A DNA stretch of 64,000 nt from Microlunatus phosphovorus NM-1 (GTDB lineage: Bacteria; Actinomycetota; Actinomycetes; Propionibacteriales; Propionibacteriaceae): contig NC_015635.1 in assembly GCF_000270245.1 (NCBI RefSeq), positions 3,968,001-4,032,000 of the forward strand, in the 5' to 3' direction. The notes beneath the pieces are model-generated. The model made no database searches. It was given only the letters and a program-made list of their open reading frames with translations, and was not told where the DNA came from. Position numbers and translations under genes: made by a program. This document shows, piece by piece, positions 54,767 to 62,612 of the stretch. Numbering within the stretch: the first letter of the stretch is position 1; each line of letters starts with the position of its first letter.

Positions 54767-56329
54767 TCACTGACCGGGCGGCTTCCAGGTGGGGTCGACC
54801 TCGGAGTAATGGATAGCAGTCTGGCCTTGCAGACCGTTGACCGGGTAGCTCTGGGGCGGTGGCGCCGGATAGTTGCCACCGAGTCCGGCCGGTCCGGGGA
54901 AGCCCGCGGGCGCGTACGCAGGCGTGGCCGGGATCGTCCGACGGCGCCGGAACGCCGGGTACGCCGCCCGAGCGGCCGGTTGGACGACCGCCAGCCCCTG
55001 CAGGGCATACATCCGGTGCAACAACAGCTTCTCCCGCTCCGCTCCCGCAGTGTCCACGATGCCCCGCACCACCGAGTCCCGCAAGTAGGCCAGCTCGGTC
55101 GCCGTCCGCTGCATCCGCACCGTGGCCAGGAAGGCGGCCGAGCCGAGGAACATCGCCTGCCACAGGGCCCGCCCTCTGGTCCGCACCCTCGACAGCGCGG
55201 CTGGGTCGGCTTCCGGGAGCCAGCCCAGCCGTACGTAGTCCACCAGCCGGGTCCGGATCAGCCGGCCCTCCCGCAGGATCTGCCGGATGAGGAAGATCAC
55301 CATGCCGATCACCAGGGGGATCGCCACCAGCAGATAGATCAGCAACAGCTGCCGGCCTTGCAGCAAGGACGCGGAGGCGTTGAAGCACATGTGGAGGAAC
55401 GCCGCCGCCGTGTAGCCGGCGAGCGGCGCCACCACCCGGACGACCTTGCTCTTGGACCGCACCGCGACCGCGAGCCCGATCCCGGTCATCGCGGTGAACA
55501 GCGGGTGGGCGAAGAAGGTCATCACCCCGCGCAGCATGAACAGGTCCTGGAGCGCGTCGAGGGGTGCCACCTCACCGAAGGTGCGGGCGGCGTACCGGTA
55601 GGCACGGCCGTAATAGAGGATGTTCTCCACGAAGGCGAACGCGGCTCCGGACAGACCGGCGAGCACGATCCCGCTGACCCGGCTGACCCACTGGTAGCGC
55701 ATCAGGATGACCAGCCAGAACAGCACAGTTGCCTTGGCGGCCTCTTCCACGAACGGGGCGACATAGATGGCCGCTCGCGCGCCGGTCGCCGGATCACCGT
55801 CCCCGACGATGCTGAGATGAGAGGCGGCCCAGGTGTTGATCTGCGCAGAAAAGAAGGTCGCCACGCAGGCGCCCCAGCCGAAGGTCATCAGCCAGACCCA
55901 GAAGCGCTGCGGCCGGAAACGGTCCGCCCACAAGAAGAGCAGTGACAACGGGATCGCGGTGATGGCGGCATAGCGGGCAGCGATCGGAATCGCCTCGGTG
56001 CCCAGACCAGGGATCAGACCACCGGGCACCTGCTGGTCGGGGACCACCTGTCGATAGAGCAGCACCAGGCACACCGCGTACGCCAGCAGCATGACCACGC
56101 TCAGCCACACCAGCGGCGAGCGCAGGATCCTTTTCGGAATGGGCTCAGCGGCGTTCGGCTCGGCTGGAATGTTGTTTCGGCGACGAGCCTTCCGCGCCGC
56201 GACGACGGGATCGGCGGGCCTGCGACGCTTCTTCATGCGTGTGGGGCCTTCGCGACCGTCAGTCTTGGGCGCTACTGGGGGTGCCGACGAGGCGTCCCCA
56301 GGGGCAGGGGTCGCAGTGGTGGCCGGCAT
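54767..56329 (-). CDS. PrsW family intramembrane metalloprotease
   Basis: This 520-residue polytopic protein has motifs of PrsW/PCPE-type glutamic or metallo-intramembrane proteases: FVEEAAKA (near 191), FAFVENILYYG (near 230), FAHPLFTAMTGIGLAV (near 270) and FLHMCFNASA (near 310). About eight helices lie between 75 and 350; the long soluble C-terminus (PAPPPQSYPVN and on) is Pro-rich. PrsW in Bacillus cleaves an anti-sigma factor. Here it is 49 nt upstream of two dynamin-like GTPases and likely cotranscribed. The ATG at 56329 has a TACGCT box 7 nt upstream. Confidence 0.87.
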   Translation of the reverse strand: MPATTATPAPGDASSAPPVAPKTDGREGPTRMKKRRRPADPVVAARKARRRNNIPAEPNAAEPIPKRILRSPLVWLSVVMLLAYAVCLVLLYRQVVPDQQVPGGLIPGLGTEAIPIAARYAAITAIPLSLLFLWADRFRPQRFWVWLMTFGWGACVATFFSAQINTWAASHLSIVGDGDPATGARAAIYVAPFVEEAAKATVLFWLVILMRYQWVSRVSGIVLAGLSGAAFAFVENILYYGRAYRYAARTFGEVAPLDALQDLFMLRGVMTFFAHPLFTAMTGIGLAVAVRSKSKVVRVVAPLAGYTAAAFLHMCFNASASLLQGRQLLLIYLLVAIPLVIGMVIFLIRQILREGRLIRTRLVDYVRLGWLPEADPAALSRVRTRGRALWQAMFLGSAAFLATVRMQRTATELAYLRDSVVRGIVDTAGAEREKLLLHRMYALQGLAVVQPAARAAYPAFRRRRTIPATPAYAPAGFPGPAGLGGNYPAPPPQSYPVNGLQGQTAIHYSEVDPTWKPPGQ

Positions 56330-56336
56330 GCGGGCC

Positions 56337-56342
56337 AGCGTA
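56337..56342 (-). promoter_or_regulatory. -10 box for leaderless PrsW-GTPase operon
   Basis: On the minus strand TACGCT, 7-nt spacer, ATG at 56329. Confidence 0.5.
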
Positions 56343-56418
56343 CCTGCGGTCCAGGCCGGTTCGGGTCCGCGAGATCCGGGACCGCTGCCGCAGACGATCC
56401 CTTGGCTTCGGGGCGGAT

Positions 56419-56475
56419 CGAGAAGGAGGTTTGGCACCCAATCCGTCGCGATCTTGGTGCCAGACCTCCTTCTCG
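56419..56475 (-). terminator. 20-bp hairpin with a Shine-Dalgarno-like arm
   Basis: The arms at 56419-56438 and 56456-56475 pair over 20 bp with one G-T type mismatch around 17 nt. The stem arms contain AGAAGGAGG and CCTCCTTCT. It lies 17 nt after the hydrolase stop on the minus strand, so it is most likely its terminator. Confidence 0.6.
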
Positions 56476-56491
56476 CGGTCTTCAGCCGGCG

Positions 56492-57205
56492 TCAGCGGAT
56501 AGCGCCGTCGAGGAACGGGGTGACGACGGAGAGGAACTCACCCGGCCGCTCGGCATGGACGCAGTGGCCGGTGTCGAGCGAGGTGAGGCTGCTGCGAGGA
56601 ATCAGTGCAGCGAGCTCGGCGAGGCGGTCCTGTGGCAGGTCGGATCGGTCCCCTCCCACCACGAGGGTCTGGGCGCTGATCTCGGCTGCGTAGTCCCACC
56701 AGATCGGATCGGGGTCGTTGCGCCACACTCGAAGCGCGGCAACAGCCTCCCAGTCGGTCATCTCGCCCGGCTCGGGGCCCTCAGGGATCTCGCGCGGCGG
56801 GTCGGCCGGCACCGGAGCGGGCATGTCCTCCAGGACCAGAGCGCGTACCCGATCAGGATGAGTCGCGGCCAGCAGATAGGCGACCACACCGCCCATGGAG
56901 TGACCCACGACAGCCGCGGCGACGACTCCGAGGGCATCCATCGCGGCGAGTACGTCGTCGCGGAGACTGGTCAGCTCGTAGGAGTCCGCCCAGTTACTCT
57001 GCCCGTGCCCCCGGGCGTCCAGCGCGATCACCCGGAAACGCCGACCGAGGCCAGGGCCGGCCAGCGCCCAGTCATCGGCGTCAGATCCGAGGCCGTGCAA
57101 CAAGATCACCACCGGACCGTCGGGACGGCCCCACTCGCGATAGCCCAGGGTGAGTCCACCTGAGATCGTCAACTGTCTTCTCACCACGGCGGGCGCGATG
57201 CTCAT
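56492..57205 (-). CDS. alpha/beta hydrolase
   Basis: This 237-residue alpha/beta hydrolase has the oxyanion motif LLHGLGSDADDW (35-46), nucleophile elbow VVGHSMGG (Ser near 102) and His in DTGHCVHAERP (near 215). The Asp should be in the VVGGDRSDLP loop. A cap domain is short. The substrate is not indicated. Expression appears leaderless from TAGCCT 6 nt upstream. It is separated from the tRNA-Arg gene by 45 nt, divergently. Confidence 0.87.
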   Translation of the reverse strand: MSIAPAVVRRQLTISGGLTLGYREWGRPDGPVVILLHGLGSDADDWALAGPGLGRRFRVIALDARGHGQSNWADSYELTSLRDDVLAAMDALGVVAAAVVGHSMGGVVAYLLAATHPDRVRALVLEDMPAPVPADPPREIPEGPEPGEMTDWEAVAALRVWRNDPDPIWWDYAAEISAQTLVVGGDRSDLPQDRLAELAALIPRSSLTSLDTGHCVHAERPGEFLSVVTPFLDGAIR

Positions 57206-57211
57206 AACGGG

Positions 57212-57217
57212 AGGCTA
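57212..57217 (-). promoter_or_regulatory. -10 box for leaderless alpha/beta hydrolase gene
   Basis: On the minus strand TAGCCT, 6-nt spacer, ATG at 57205. Confidence 0.55.
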
Positions 57218-57250
57218 CCGAGTCCCGAGCGAACTATGATGCCGGTCCCG

Positions 57251-57323
57251 GCCCTCGTAGCTCAGCGGATAGAGCAGGAGCCTTCTAATCTCTTGGTCGT
57301 AGGTTCGATTCCTACCGGGGGCG
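57251..57323 (+). tRNA. tRNA-Arg (anticodon UCU)
   Basis: The cloverleaf folds: acceptor GCCCTCG with CGGGGGC, D arm GCTC/GAGC, anticodon arm with loop CTTCTAA giving anticodon TCT, and T arm GTAGG-TTCGATT-CCTAC. The discriminator base is G and CCA is not encoded. The last pair of the anticodon stem (C31-U39) is a mismatch. It reads AGA, a rare codon in a GC-rich genome. Confidence 0.93.
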
Positions 57324-57361
57324 CTGGCTGTCGTCACTCGCTGTTCGCGACGCGCTCAAGA

Positions 57362-57425
57362 CTCTGCCTTCCCTCGTCGACCGCAGACGAAGAGCGTGTC
57401 TGCGTTCTCCTCAGTCCAGGCAGAG
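57362..57425 (-). repeat. structured intergenic repeat, copy 4 (inverted)
   Basis: It is in the opposite orientation to copies 1-3. Outer stem CTCTGCCT (57362-57369) with AGGCAGAG (57418-57425); inner stem CGCAGAC (57382-57388) with GTCTGCG (57398-57404). On the minus strand the loop is ACGCTCTTC, and the GGACTGAGGAGA and CGACGAGGGAAG flanks match copy 1 almost base for base. Two copies of GGTCGCTCGCGACG follow to 57516, echoing the flank of copies 1 and 2. It occupies most of the gap between tRNA-Arg and the DUF2200 gene. Confidence 0.85.
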
Positions 57426-57528
57426 CCGCGCTCTGCTCTCGGTCGCTCGCGACGGGGCTCGCTCGCTAACGCTCGCTCGGGGAAACGGGCGCTCCGCTGC
57501 GTGGTCGCTCGCGACGGGCTCGCTCAGG

Positions 57529-57876
57529 TCAGGAGCGGAGGATCTTCTCCATTGACTTGCCCTTGGCGAGTTCGTCGACCAGCTTGTCCAGGTAGCGGAT
57601 CTTCTGCATCAGGGGGTCGTCGATGGACTCCACGCGGATCCCGCAGACGACGCCGGTGATCAACGAGGCGTTCGGATTGAGTCGAGCAGCAGCGAAGAAG
57701 TCCTGGAGCGTGGTGCCTGCGTCGAGATGCTCGATGAGCTCAGACTCGTCGAAGCCGGTGAGCCAGCCGATGACCTGGTCCAGTTCATCCTTGGTGCGGC
57801 CCTTCTTCTCCACCTTGGCCACGTAGAGGGGATAGACCGAGGAGAAGCTGATGCCGAAGACCCTGCTCACCTTCAT
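57529..57876 (-). CDS. DUF2200 domain-containing protein
   Basis: This 115-residue protein matches DUF2200 along its whole length: RVFGISFSSVYPLYVAKVEKKGRTKDELD at the N-terminus, then LITGVVCGIRVESIDDPLMQKIRYLDKLVDELAKGK. It is well conserved among bacteria but unassigned. TACCCT lies 1 nt before this ATG but 7 nt before an in-frame GTG at 57870, so a leaderless product two residues shorter is equally possible. Confidence 0.9.
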   Translation of the reverse strand: MKVSRVFGISFSSVYPLYVAKVEKKGRTKDELDQVIGWLTGFDESELIEHLDAGTTLQDFFAAARLNPNASLITGVVCGIRVESIDDPLMQKIRYLDKLVDELAKGKSMEKILRS

Positions 57877-57947
57877 CAGGGTAGGCGAACGCTGACCTAC
57901 TGCGCCTGGAGATACGCGAGGCCCGATCCCCGTAGGATGGTCCGGCT

Positions 57948-59165
57948 ATGCAACCCGATCCCGCCGAGACGTTCAGTTGGCGGCAGGTCGCGATTCCGGT
58001 CTACGGGCCCACATTGCTGGTGTCGATCGGGGCAGGCGCGATCCTGCCGTTGGTCGCTCTCTCAGCTCGTGAGCTGGGTGCAAGCATCGGGGTCGCCGCG
58101 CTGGTCGTCGCGATGCTCGGGATCGGGCAGTTGGTCGGCGACCTGCCGGCGGGCGCGTTGGCCGCGCGGATCGGTGAGCGGCGGGCGCTGATACTCGCGT
58201 GCCTGATCGATGTGTGCGCGCTGATCGGAGCGTTCCTCGCGCCGACGGTAGTCCTGCTCTCCGCAGCCGTATTCGTCGCCGGCCTGGCCAACGCGGTCTT
58301 CAGCCTGGCCCGGCAGACCTACCTGACGGCGGCCGTACCGCTGCGCATCCGAGCCCGGGCGATGTCGACCTTGGGCGGGGTGTTCCGGATCGGCAGCTTC
58401 GTCGGACCGTTCGTCGGCGCGATCATTGTCACTAGGTCGAACATCGCCAGCGCGTACGTGTTCGCCGCCGTGATGAGCCTGCTCGCCGCCGGCCTGTCCG
58501 CTCTGCTGCCGGACCTGGCTCCGCCGGCAGACAAGCCTGGCAGTGACGAGCGCGGCGGCCGCCAGGATCCCAGCCAGGCGCAGCCGACCGTCTTCTCGGT
58601 GCTGGCGAAACACCGACGCATCCTGCTCACCCTGGGCACCGGGGTCTTGGTACTCTCCGCAGCCCGCGCGACTCGACAGGCGATCATCCCGCTGTGGGCC
58701 GAGGCCCAAGGCATCGATGCGGCCACCACCAGCATTATCTTCGGCATCTCCGCGGGCGTCGACATCCTGCTGTTCTATCCGGGCGGAGCGATCATGGACC
58801 GGTACGGCCGCGCCGCGGTGGCCATTCCCGCCATGATCACCCTGGGTGTCGGATTCGTCCTGCTGCCGCTGACCGACACCGCCGTGACGGTGGGAACGGT
58901 CGCCTGCCTGATGGGGCTGGGCAACGGAATCTCCTCTGGTGTGGTCCTCACTCTGGGGGCGGATGCAGCGCCGGTCGAAGGACGTTCGCAATTCCTCGGT
59001 GGGTGGCGACTGTGCGCCGATCTGGGCAACGCGCTGGGCCCGCTGGCGATCGGCGCCATCAGCGCGATTGCCACGCTGGGCCTGGCCACCGTCGTGATGG
59101 GAGCGATCACCTGGCTCGGCTCCGCGTGGCTGGCCCGCTGGATACCCGTAAAATCTCAGCGGTGA
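57948..59165 (+). CDS. MFS transporter
   Basis: This 405-residue major facilitator has about twelve hydrophobic helices and a central charged loop near 192-212 ([12 protein letters not shown]). The motif-A-like sequence in helix 2-3 ([20 protein letters not shown]) and its echo between helices 8 and 9 ([16 protein letters not shown]) place it in the drug/sugar exporter part of the family. The substrate is not clear. Its stop overlaps the orn start (GTGA), an unusual partner that would tie the two in translation. Confidence 0.9.
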   Translation: MQPDPAETFSWRQVAIPVYGPTLLVSIGAGAILPLVALSARELGASIGVAALVVAMLGIGQLVGDLPAGALAARIGERRALILACLIDVCALIGAFLAPTVVLLSAAVFVAGLANAVFSLARQTYLTAAVPLRIRARAMSTLGGVFRIGSFVGPFVGAIIVTRSNIASAYVFAAVMSLLAAGLSALLPDLAPPADKPGSDERGGRQDPSQAQPTVFSVLAKHRRILLTLGTGVLVLSAARATRQAIIPLWAEAQGIDAATTSIIFGISAGVDILLFYPGGAIMDRYGRAAVAIPAMITLGVGFVLLPLTDTAVTVGTVACLMGLGNGISSGVVLTLGADAAPVEGRSQFLGGWRLCADLGNALGPLAIGAISAIATLGLATVVMGAITWLGSAWLARWIPVKSQR

Positions 59166-59818
59166 GCGACGAACTGGTCTGGATCGACTGCGAGATGACT
59201 GGTCTCGACCTCATCAACGATGCGCTGATCGAGGTCGCCGCCGTCGTCACCGATGGCGAGTTGAACGTGCTCGGCGAAGGCGTCGACGTGGTGATCAAGC
59301 CGTCGGACGAGGCGCTGACGCAGATGGGCGACTTCGTCCGCAACATGCACCAGACCTCAGGGCTTCTCGAGCTGCTCGCCGATGGTCTGTCGATGCAGCA
59401 CGCGGAAGAACTGGTCCTCGACTACATCCGCGCACACGTGCCAGACGGCCGCAAGGCCCCGCTGGCCGGCAACACCATCGGCACCGACCGCGCCTTCCTG
59501 GCCCGGGACATGCCGACGCTGGAGAGCCACGTGCACTACCGCAACGTGGATGTCTCCTCGATCAAGGAGCTGGCCCGACGCTGGTATCCGCGGGTCTACT
59601 TCCACTCCCCCGCCAAGTCCGGCAATCACCGAGCGCTGGCTGACATCCGGGAGTCGATCGAGGAGCTGCGCTACTACCGCGAGGCGCTCTTCGTCCCGCT
59701 GCCTGGGCCCGACTCATCGACCTGCAAGGAAATCGCGGCCCGGCACCAAGGCACCCTGAATCTGGGTCCGGACGGACCGAGCGAGCCGGTCCTGCCGGAG
59801 CCAGCCACCACCGAATGA
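59162..59818 (+). CDS. orn: oligoribonuclease
   Basis: Orn degrades RNA dinucleotides and pGpG to mononucleotides in the cytoplasm. It is a DEDDh exonuclease with 218 residues: Exo[14 protein letters not shown] (5-17), Exo[17 protein letters not shown] (near 100-114), Exo[20 protein letters not shown] (His and Asp near 158-163). The C-terminal 25 residues are Pro/Gly/Glu-rich and unconserved. The GTG start at 59162 overlaps the upstream MFS stop. Confidence 0.95.
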   Translation: MSDELVWIDCEMTGLDLINDALIEVAAVVTDGELNVLGEGVDVVIKPSDEALTQMGDFVRNMHQTSGLLELLADGLSMQHAEELVLDYIRAHVPDGRKAPLAGNTIGTDRAFLARDMPTLESHVHYRNVDVSSIKELARRWYPRVYFHSPAKSGNHRALADIRESIEELRYYREALFVPLPGPDSSTCKEIAARHQGTLNLGPDGPSEPVLPEPATTE

Positions 59819-59902
59819 GTTCGATTCTGAACTCGTTTCGTCCAGACGCCCCGTGACCGCTATGCTTCACGTCGCTGTTGACGCCAAGGTGTCAGCCGCA
59901 AT

Positions 59903-59979
59903 GGTGGGTGTAGCTCAGCTGGTAGAGCACCTGGTTGTGGTCCAGGAAGTCGCGGGTTCGAGTCCCGTCACTCACCCCA
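59903..59979 (+). tRNA. tRNA-His (anticodon GUG), with encoded CCA
   Basis: The characteristic extra G at -1 (59903) pairs with C73 (59976). The acceptor stem is GTGGGTG with CACTCAC, the anticodon loop TTGTGGT gives GTG, and the T arm GCGGG-TTCGAGT-CCCGT follows. CCA is encoded (59977-59979). The 3' end is the integration site of the element to the right; the recombinase stop codon lies within its acceptor stem. Confidence 0.96.
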
Positions 59980-61651
59980 GATGGGTCAGGTTTGAACTTT
60001 CGACCAAGGGGCCACCCTTGGTCGAGGTTCCAACCTGGCCCTCTTTCTTTGCTTGGGCGGCCCAGCTCAGGGCGTCGGCCTGCAAGTCCGGGATGCTGAG
60101 CCCGTCGTAGGGGGTCCGGTAGCCGACGCGCACGTCGTTGTCCTCGTCGATGTAGATCGCCTTGAACAGTGCCTGATTGAGGAGCCGACGGTTTGCGTCG
60201 TCGGCGCGGGCGTAGATGTCAGCGGCGTTCGACAGTAACGTCAGCGAGTCATTGAGGTTCGCTCGTGCGTCGGCGTAGTGGCCGTGGTGCGCGTTGATCC
60301 GGTACTCGATGGTCTCCAGCGACGCGGTGATTCGGTCCTGCTCCCGCTTGAGAAGGTCGAGTGGAATGGCGCCGGCGTAGTGTGCCTGGAGCAGCTTCTG
60401 CTGCTCGCCTTCGAGCTGAGTTCTACGGTTCGCGAGGCCGCCGAGTTCCGCTGCTCCCTCGGACATCATCTCGTCGAACCTGGCATGGAGCATCGCCGAG
60501 AGCGCCTGCTTCGTTTCGGGGTCGATCTGGACCCGCGCGTAGAAGCGTTCGACGAGTCGTTCGACCTGCTCGATGAGCATCGCCTGCCGGGTGCAGTCGC
60601 CCCTGCCACCATGGCGGCTGGCGCATACGAAGTACGGGTAGATCGTGCCCTGGCTGCTCTTGGCGTTGCACACGATCAGACGCGCGCCGCACTGCCCGCA
60701 GAAGACGGTGCCCTTCAGGTAGTGATCGTGCACCTGGGTGGCGTCCGCCGCGGATCGGTGTGTGCCGAGCACGGTCTGCACCTGGTCCCACACCTCGCCC
60801 GGGACGATGGCCTCGTGCGCACCCGCGTAGGTCACGCCCTGGTAGCGCACGCTGCCCTTGTAGTACGGGTTCGTCAGCATCCGGTGCACCGACGACTTCG
60901 CGATGGGTCGGGAGGGCCGTCGAGGTGTCGCGGCGCTGGTCAGCCCGCGCGCCACCAGCTCTTGGTGGAGTTGGCTTGTCGTCCAGTCGCCGGAGGCGAA
61001 CACCTGGAACGCCCACCGGATCAGTGGGGCTCGTTCCTCGTCGATCTCGACAGTGCGTATCTCCCTTCCGAACTCGTCGCGTACGCCGACGTTGCGGTAG
61101 CCGATGGGTGCCTTCGTCACGGTGCCGCCCTGCGCGGCCTTCTGTGACAGGCCCTTGACGACCTCGGTGGCGAGGTTGCGGGAGTAGAACTCGGCAATCG
61201 ACGACATGATGCCGTGCAGCAGCATCCCCGATGGGGTCTCGTCGATGTTCTCCGTGGCCGACACCAGTGTGACCCCGGCGTCCTTGAGCGCGAGGTGGAT
61301 GGTCACGTCGTCGGCTCGGTTGCGGGCGAGCCGGTCGACCTTGTGGACGATGCAGTAGTTCGTCTTGTGCTTCGTGACGTACTGGATCATGCGCATCAGC
61401 TCGGGTCGGTCGGCCTTGCGCGCGGACTCGCCGGCGTCGACGAACTCCTCGATGATCGTTGCGCCGAGCTGGTCGGCCTTGCGCTGGTTGGCCTCGCGCT
61501 GCGCCGGGATCGAGAAGCCCTCGGCCTGACCGCCCTTCTCCGCCTGCTCCTTCGTGGAGACCCGCAGGTAGGAGACGGCGAACGATCCGGGGAACGGGGT
61601 TGGCGCTACGAGGCTGTCTATCGCGGTGCGGTTCGCGTCGATGATCGTCAT
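59972..61651 (-). CDS. large serine recombinase (integrase)
   Basis: This is a site-specific recombinase of 559 residues that integrates and excises the element. The resolvase domain has catalytic Ser in SYLRVSTKEQAEKG (Ser32) and Arg residues in VDRLARNRADD. The recombinase domain spans about 180-290 (APIGYRNVGVRDEFGREIRTVEIDEERAP and RMLTNPYYKGSVRYQG). The zinc ribbon has CGQCGARLIVC (near 314-324) and a late CASRHGGRGDC. A coiled coil lies at about 395-470. GGAGAAG lies 5 nt before the ATG. The final two residues and the stop are encoded by the tRNA-His 3' end. Confidence 0.93.
   Translation of the reverse strand: MTIIDANRTAIDSLVAPTPFPGSFAVSYLRVSTKEQAEKGGQAEGFSIPAQREANQRKADQLGATIIEEFVDAGESARKADRPELMRMIQYVTKHKTNYCIVHKVDRLARNRADDVTIHLALKDAGVTLVSATENIDETPSGMLLHGIMSSIAEFYSRNLATEVVKGLSQKAAQGGTVTKAPIGYRNVGVRDEFGREIRTVEIDEERAPLIRWAFQVFASGDWTTSQLHQELVARGLTSAATPRRPSRPIAKSSVHRMLTNPYYKGSVRYQGVTYAGAHEAIVPGEVWDQVQTVLGTHRSAADATQVHDHYLKGTVFCGQCGARLIVCNAKSSQGTIYPYFVCASRHGGRGDCTRQAMLIEQVERLVERFYARVQIDPETKQALSAMLHARFDEMMSEGAAELGGLANRRTQLEGEQQKLLQAHYAGAIPLDLLKREQDRITASLETIEYRINAHHGHYADARANLNDSLTLLSNAADIYARADDANRRLLNQALFKAIYIDEDNDVRVGYRTPYDGLSIPDLQADALSWAAQAKKEGQVGTSTKGGPLVESSNLTHLG
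59987..60037. repeat. 51-bp imperfect dyad beside tRNA-His, possible att site or terminator
   Basis: CAGGTTTGAACTTTCGACCAAGGG pairs as arms 59987-60010 and 60015-60037 around GCCA; the inner 10 bp (CGACCAAGGG/CCCTTGGTCG) are perfect, the outer part has two mismatches and one extra base. A CTCTTTCTTT tract follows at 60040. It codes for the last residues of the recombinase, so it lies inside that gene. It may be a serine-integrase attachment half/core or the tRNA terminator. Confidence 0.6.
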
Positions 61652-61722
61652 GGCTCTTCTCCACAGTCACTGGTCTTGTCGACGCGGACTTGTGTGAGCG
61701 GATGTTGATCGTGAGAAGAGCC
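61652..61722. repeat. 10-bp inverted repeat spanning the recombinase ribosome-binding site
   Basis: GGCTCTTCTC (61652-61661) and GAGAAGAGCC (61713-61722) are perfect inverted copies, 51 nt apart. The arm next to the gene contains its Shine-Dalgarno sequence, so pairing would hide it. Confidence 0.6.
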
Positions 61723-61816
61723 CGAAGGCTGTAGGACTAGGCCAAGTCGGCCACGTTTACTTTGCCCCGCCGAGGCGAAGCGCTAGGACCACAACATCCG
61801 CCATCCGCGACGGATG
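61698..61816. repeat. repeated GGATG/CATCC dyads upstream of the recombinase
   Basis: GCGGATGTTG (61698-61707) is the inverse of CAACATCCGC (61792-61801), and a second small dyad CATCCG-CGA-CGGATG lies at 61802-61816. These look like binding sites for a recombination directionality factor or regulator. No gene lies in 61652-61824. Confidence 0.5.
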
Positions 61817-61824
61817 CCTACATT

Positions 61825-62037
61825 CTACGACGACGCGCTCGCCCCGGCACGAGGGCGCTTCGGTCGCGTCGCGGCTTCCGAGCGGCACGAGCCTGACTGC
61901 TGGAGTCCGAGGCGGATCAGCAGCTCGCAGAGCTTGTCCAGGTCGGGCGGCTCATGGAACTCGGCACGGACCGTCAGCTCGCGCTCGCTCTGCTGGCGCT
62001 GCCCGGTCTTCCGCTCATAGCGACGCGCCACCCTCAC
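61825..62037 (-). CDS. small hypothetical protein of the element
   Basis: This 70-residue basic protein (RRYERKTGQRQQSE ... TRPKRPR) with a Leu-rich helix in the middle (LDKLCELLIRLGL) has no recognised family. Its GTG start overlaps the stop of the gene before (GTGA), which argues that it is translated. The position between the accessory genes and the recombinase is where excision factors (RDF) often lie, but no helix-turn-helix is obvious. Confidence 0.5.
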   Translation of the reverse strand: MRVARRYERKTGQRQQSERELTVRAEFHEPPDLDKLCELLIRLGLQQSGSCRSEAATRPKRPRAGASASS

Positions 62038-62612
62038 ACCTCGCCGGTCTCCAGATCGACGCCTGCGAAGAAGGCATCCTCTGCCTCCTGCCGTGCCGCC
62101 ACCGTATCGATCACGAACCGTACGAAGTCCTCGTCGCGATCAGTGATCGGTGAGTCCTCGATGGACGGCGCAGGGTCTTCCCCCGGCCAGCTCGTCTGGC
62201 GAGTCGGGCGGTCCCGGTCGAGCCGAGTGCCGCAGGCCGCCACCCAATCGCGGAGACGAGCGCGGGTATCGGCGAAGTCGCGATGCCAGCCGAGCGGTGC
62301 CGAGCCGTTCTGCTCCGGGTCGTACGCGCACAGCCAGTGCAGGTGCAGTGCCGACAGCTCCCAGAGGAGTTCGGGGTGCCGATGCCAGTAGGGCGGCACG
62401 ACACTGGCCGGAAGACCGTAGGTGTGGCGAAGCCAGTCCACCCATCGGTTCAGTTCAAGCAATTCGGCTTCGAGATCGTTGGCGGTCAGCAGGTTCCAGT
62501 TCACTGGATGCGGCGGCTCAGGTACGTCGAATCGTGGTGATGCCGGGCCTGCCTCGGGCGGCGCGTCGCCGTGCTCTTGGAAGAACTGATCGCTCATGGT
62601 GGCGTCGCTCAC
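62034..62612 (-). CDS. conserved mobile-element protein, DUF4913-like
   Basis: This 192-residue acidic soluble protein has a Trp-rich middle, WNLLTANDLEAELLELNRWVDWLRHTYG (39-66) and PPYWHRHPELLWELSALHLHWLCAY (73-97). This Trp/His pattern resembles DUF4913-type proteins found in actinobacterial plasmids and conjugative elements, from memory. The tail is acidic (DRDEDFVRFVIDT). GTG start overlaps the SSB stop; it is part of a chained operon. Function unknown. Confidence 0.6.
   Translation of the reverse strand: MSDATMSDQFFQEHGDAPPEAGPASPRFDVPEPPHPVNWNLLTANDLEAELLELNRWVDWLRHTYGLPASVVPPYWHRHPELLWELSALHLHWLCAYDPEQNGSAPLGWHRDFADTRARLRDWVAACGTRLDRDRPTRQTSWPGEDPAPSIEDSPITDRDEDFVRFVIDTVAARQEAEDAFFAGVDLETGEV

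Noticed and set aside
57236-57469. Short open frame reading MPVPALVAQRIEQEPSN
   Set aside because: It is the well-known false translation of a tRNA-Arg gene; the cloverleaf is clear.
57236-57528. Degenerate CG-rich direct repeats suggesting CRISPR
   Set aside because: The units are not regularly spaced and have no spacers; they are flanks of the structured repeat. No cas gene is present in the window.
59853-60110. Short open frame containing VAQLVEHLVVVQEVAGSSPVTHP
   Set aside because: It is the false translation of the tRNA-His gene and neighbouring recombinase antisense.
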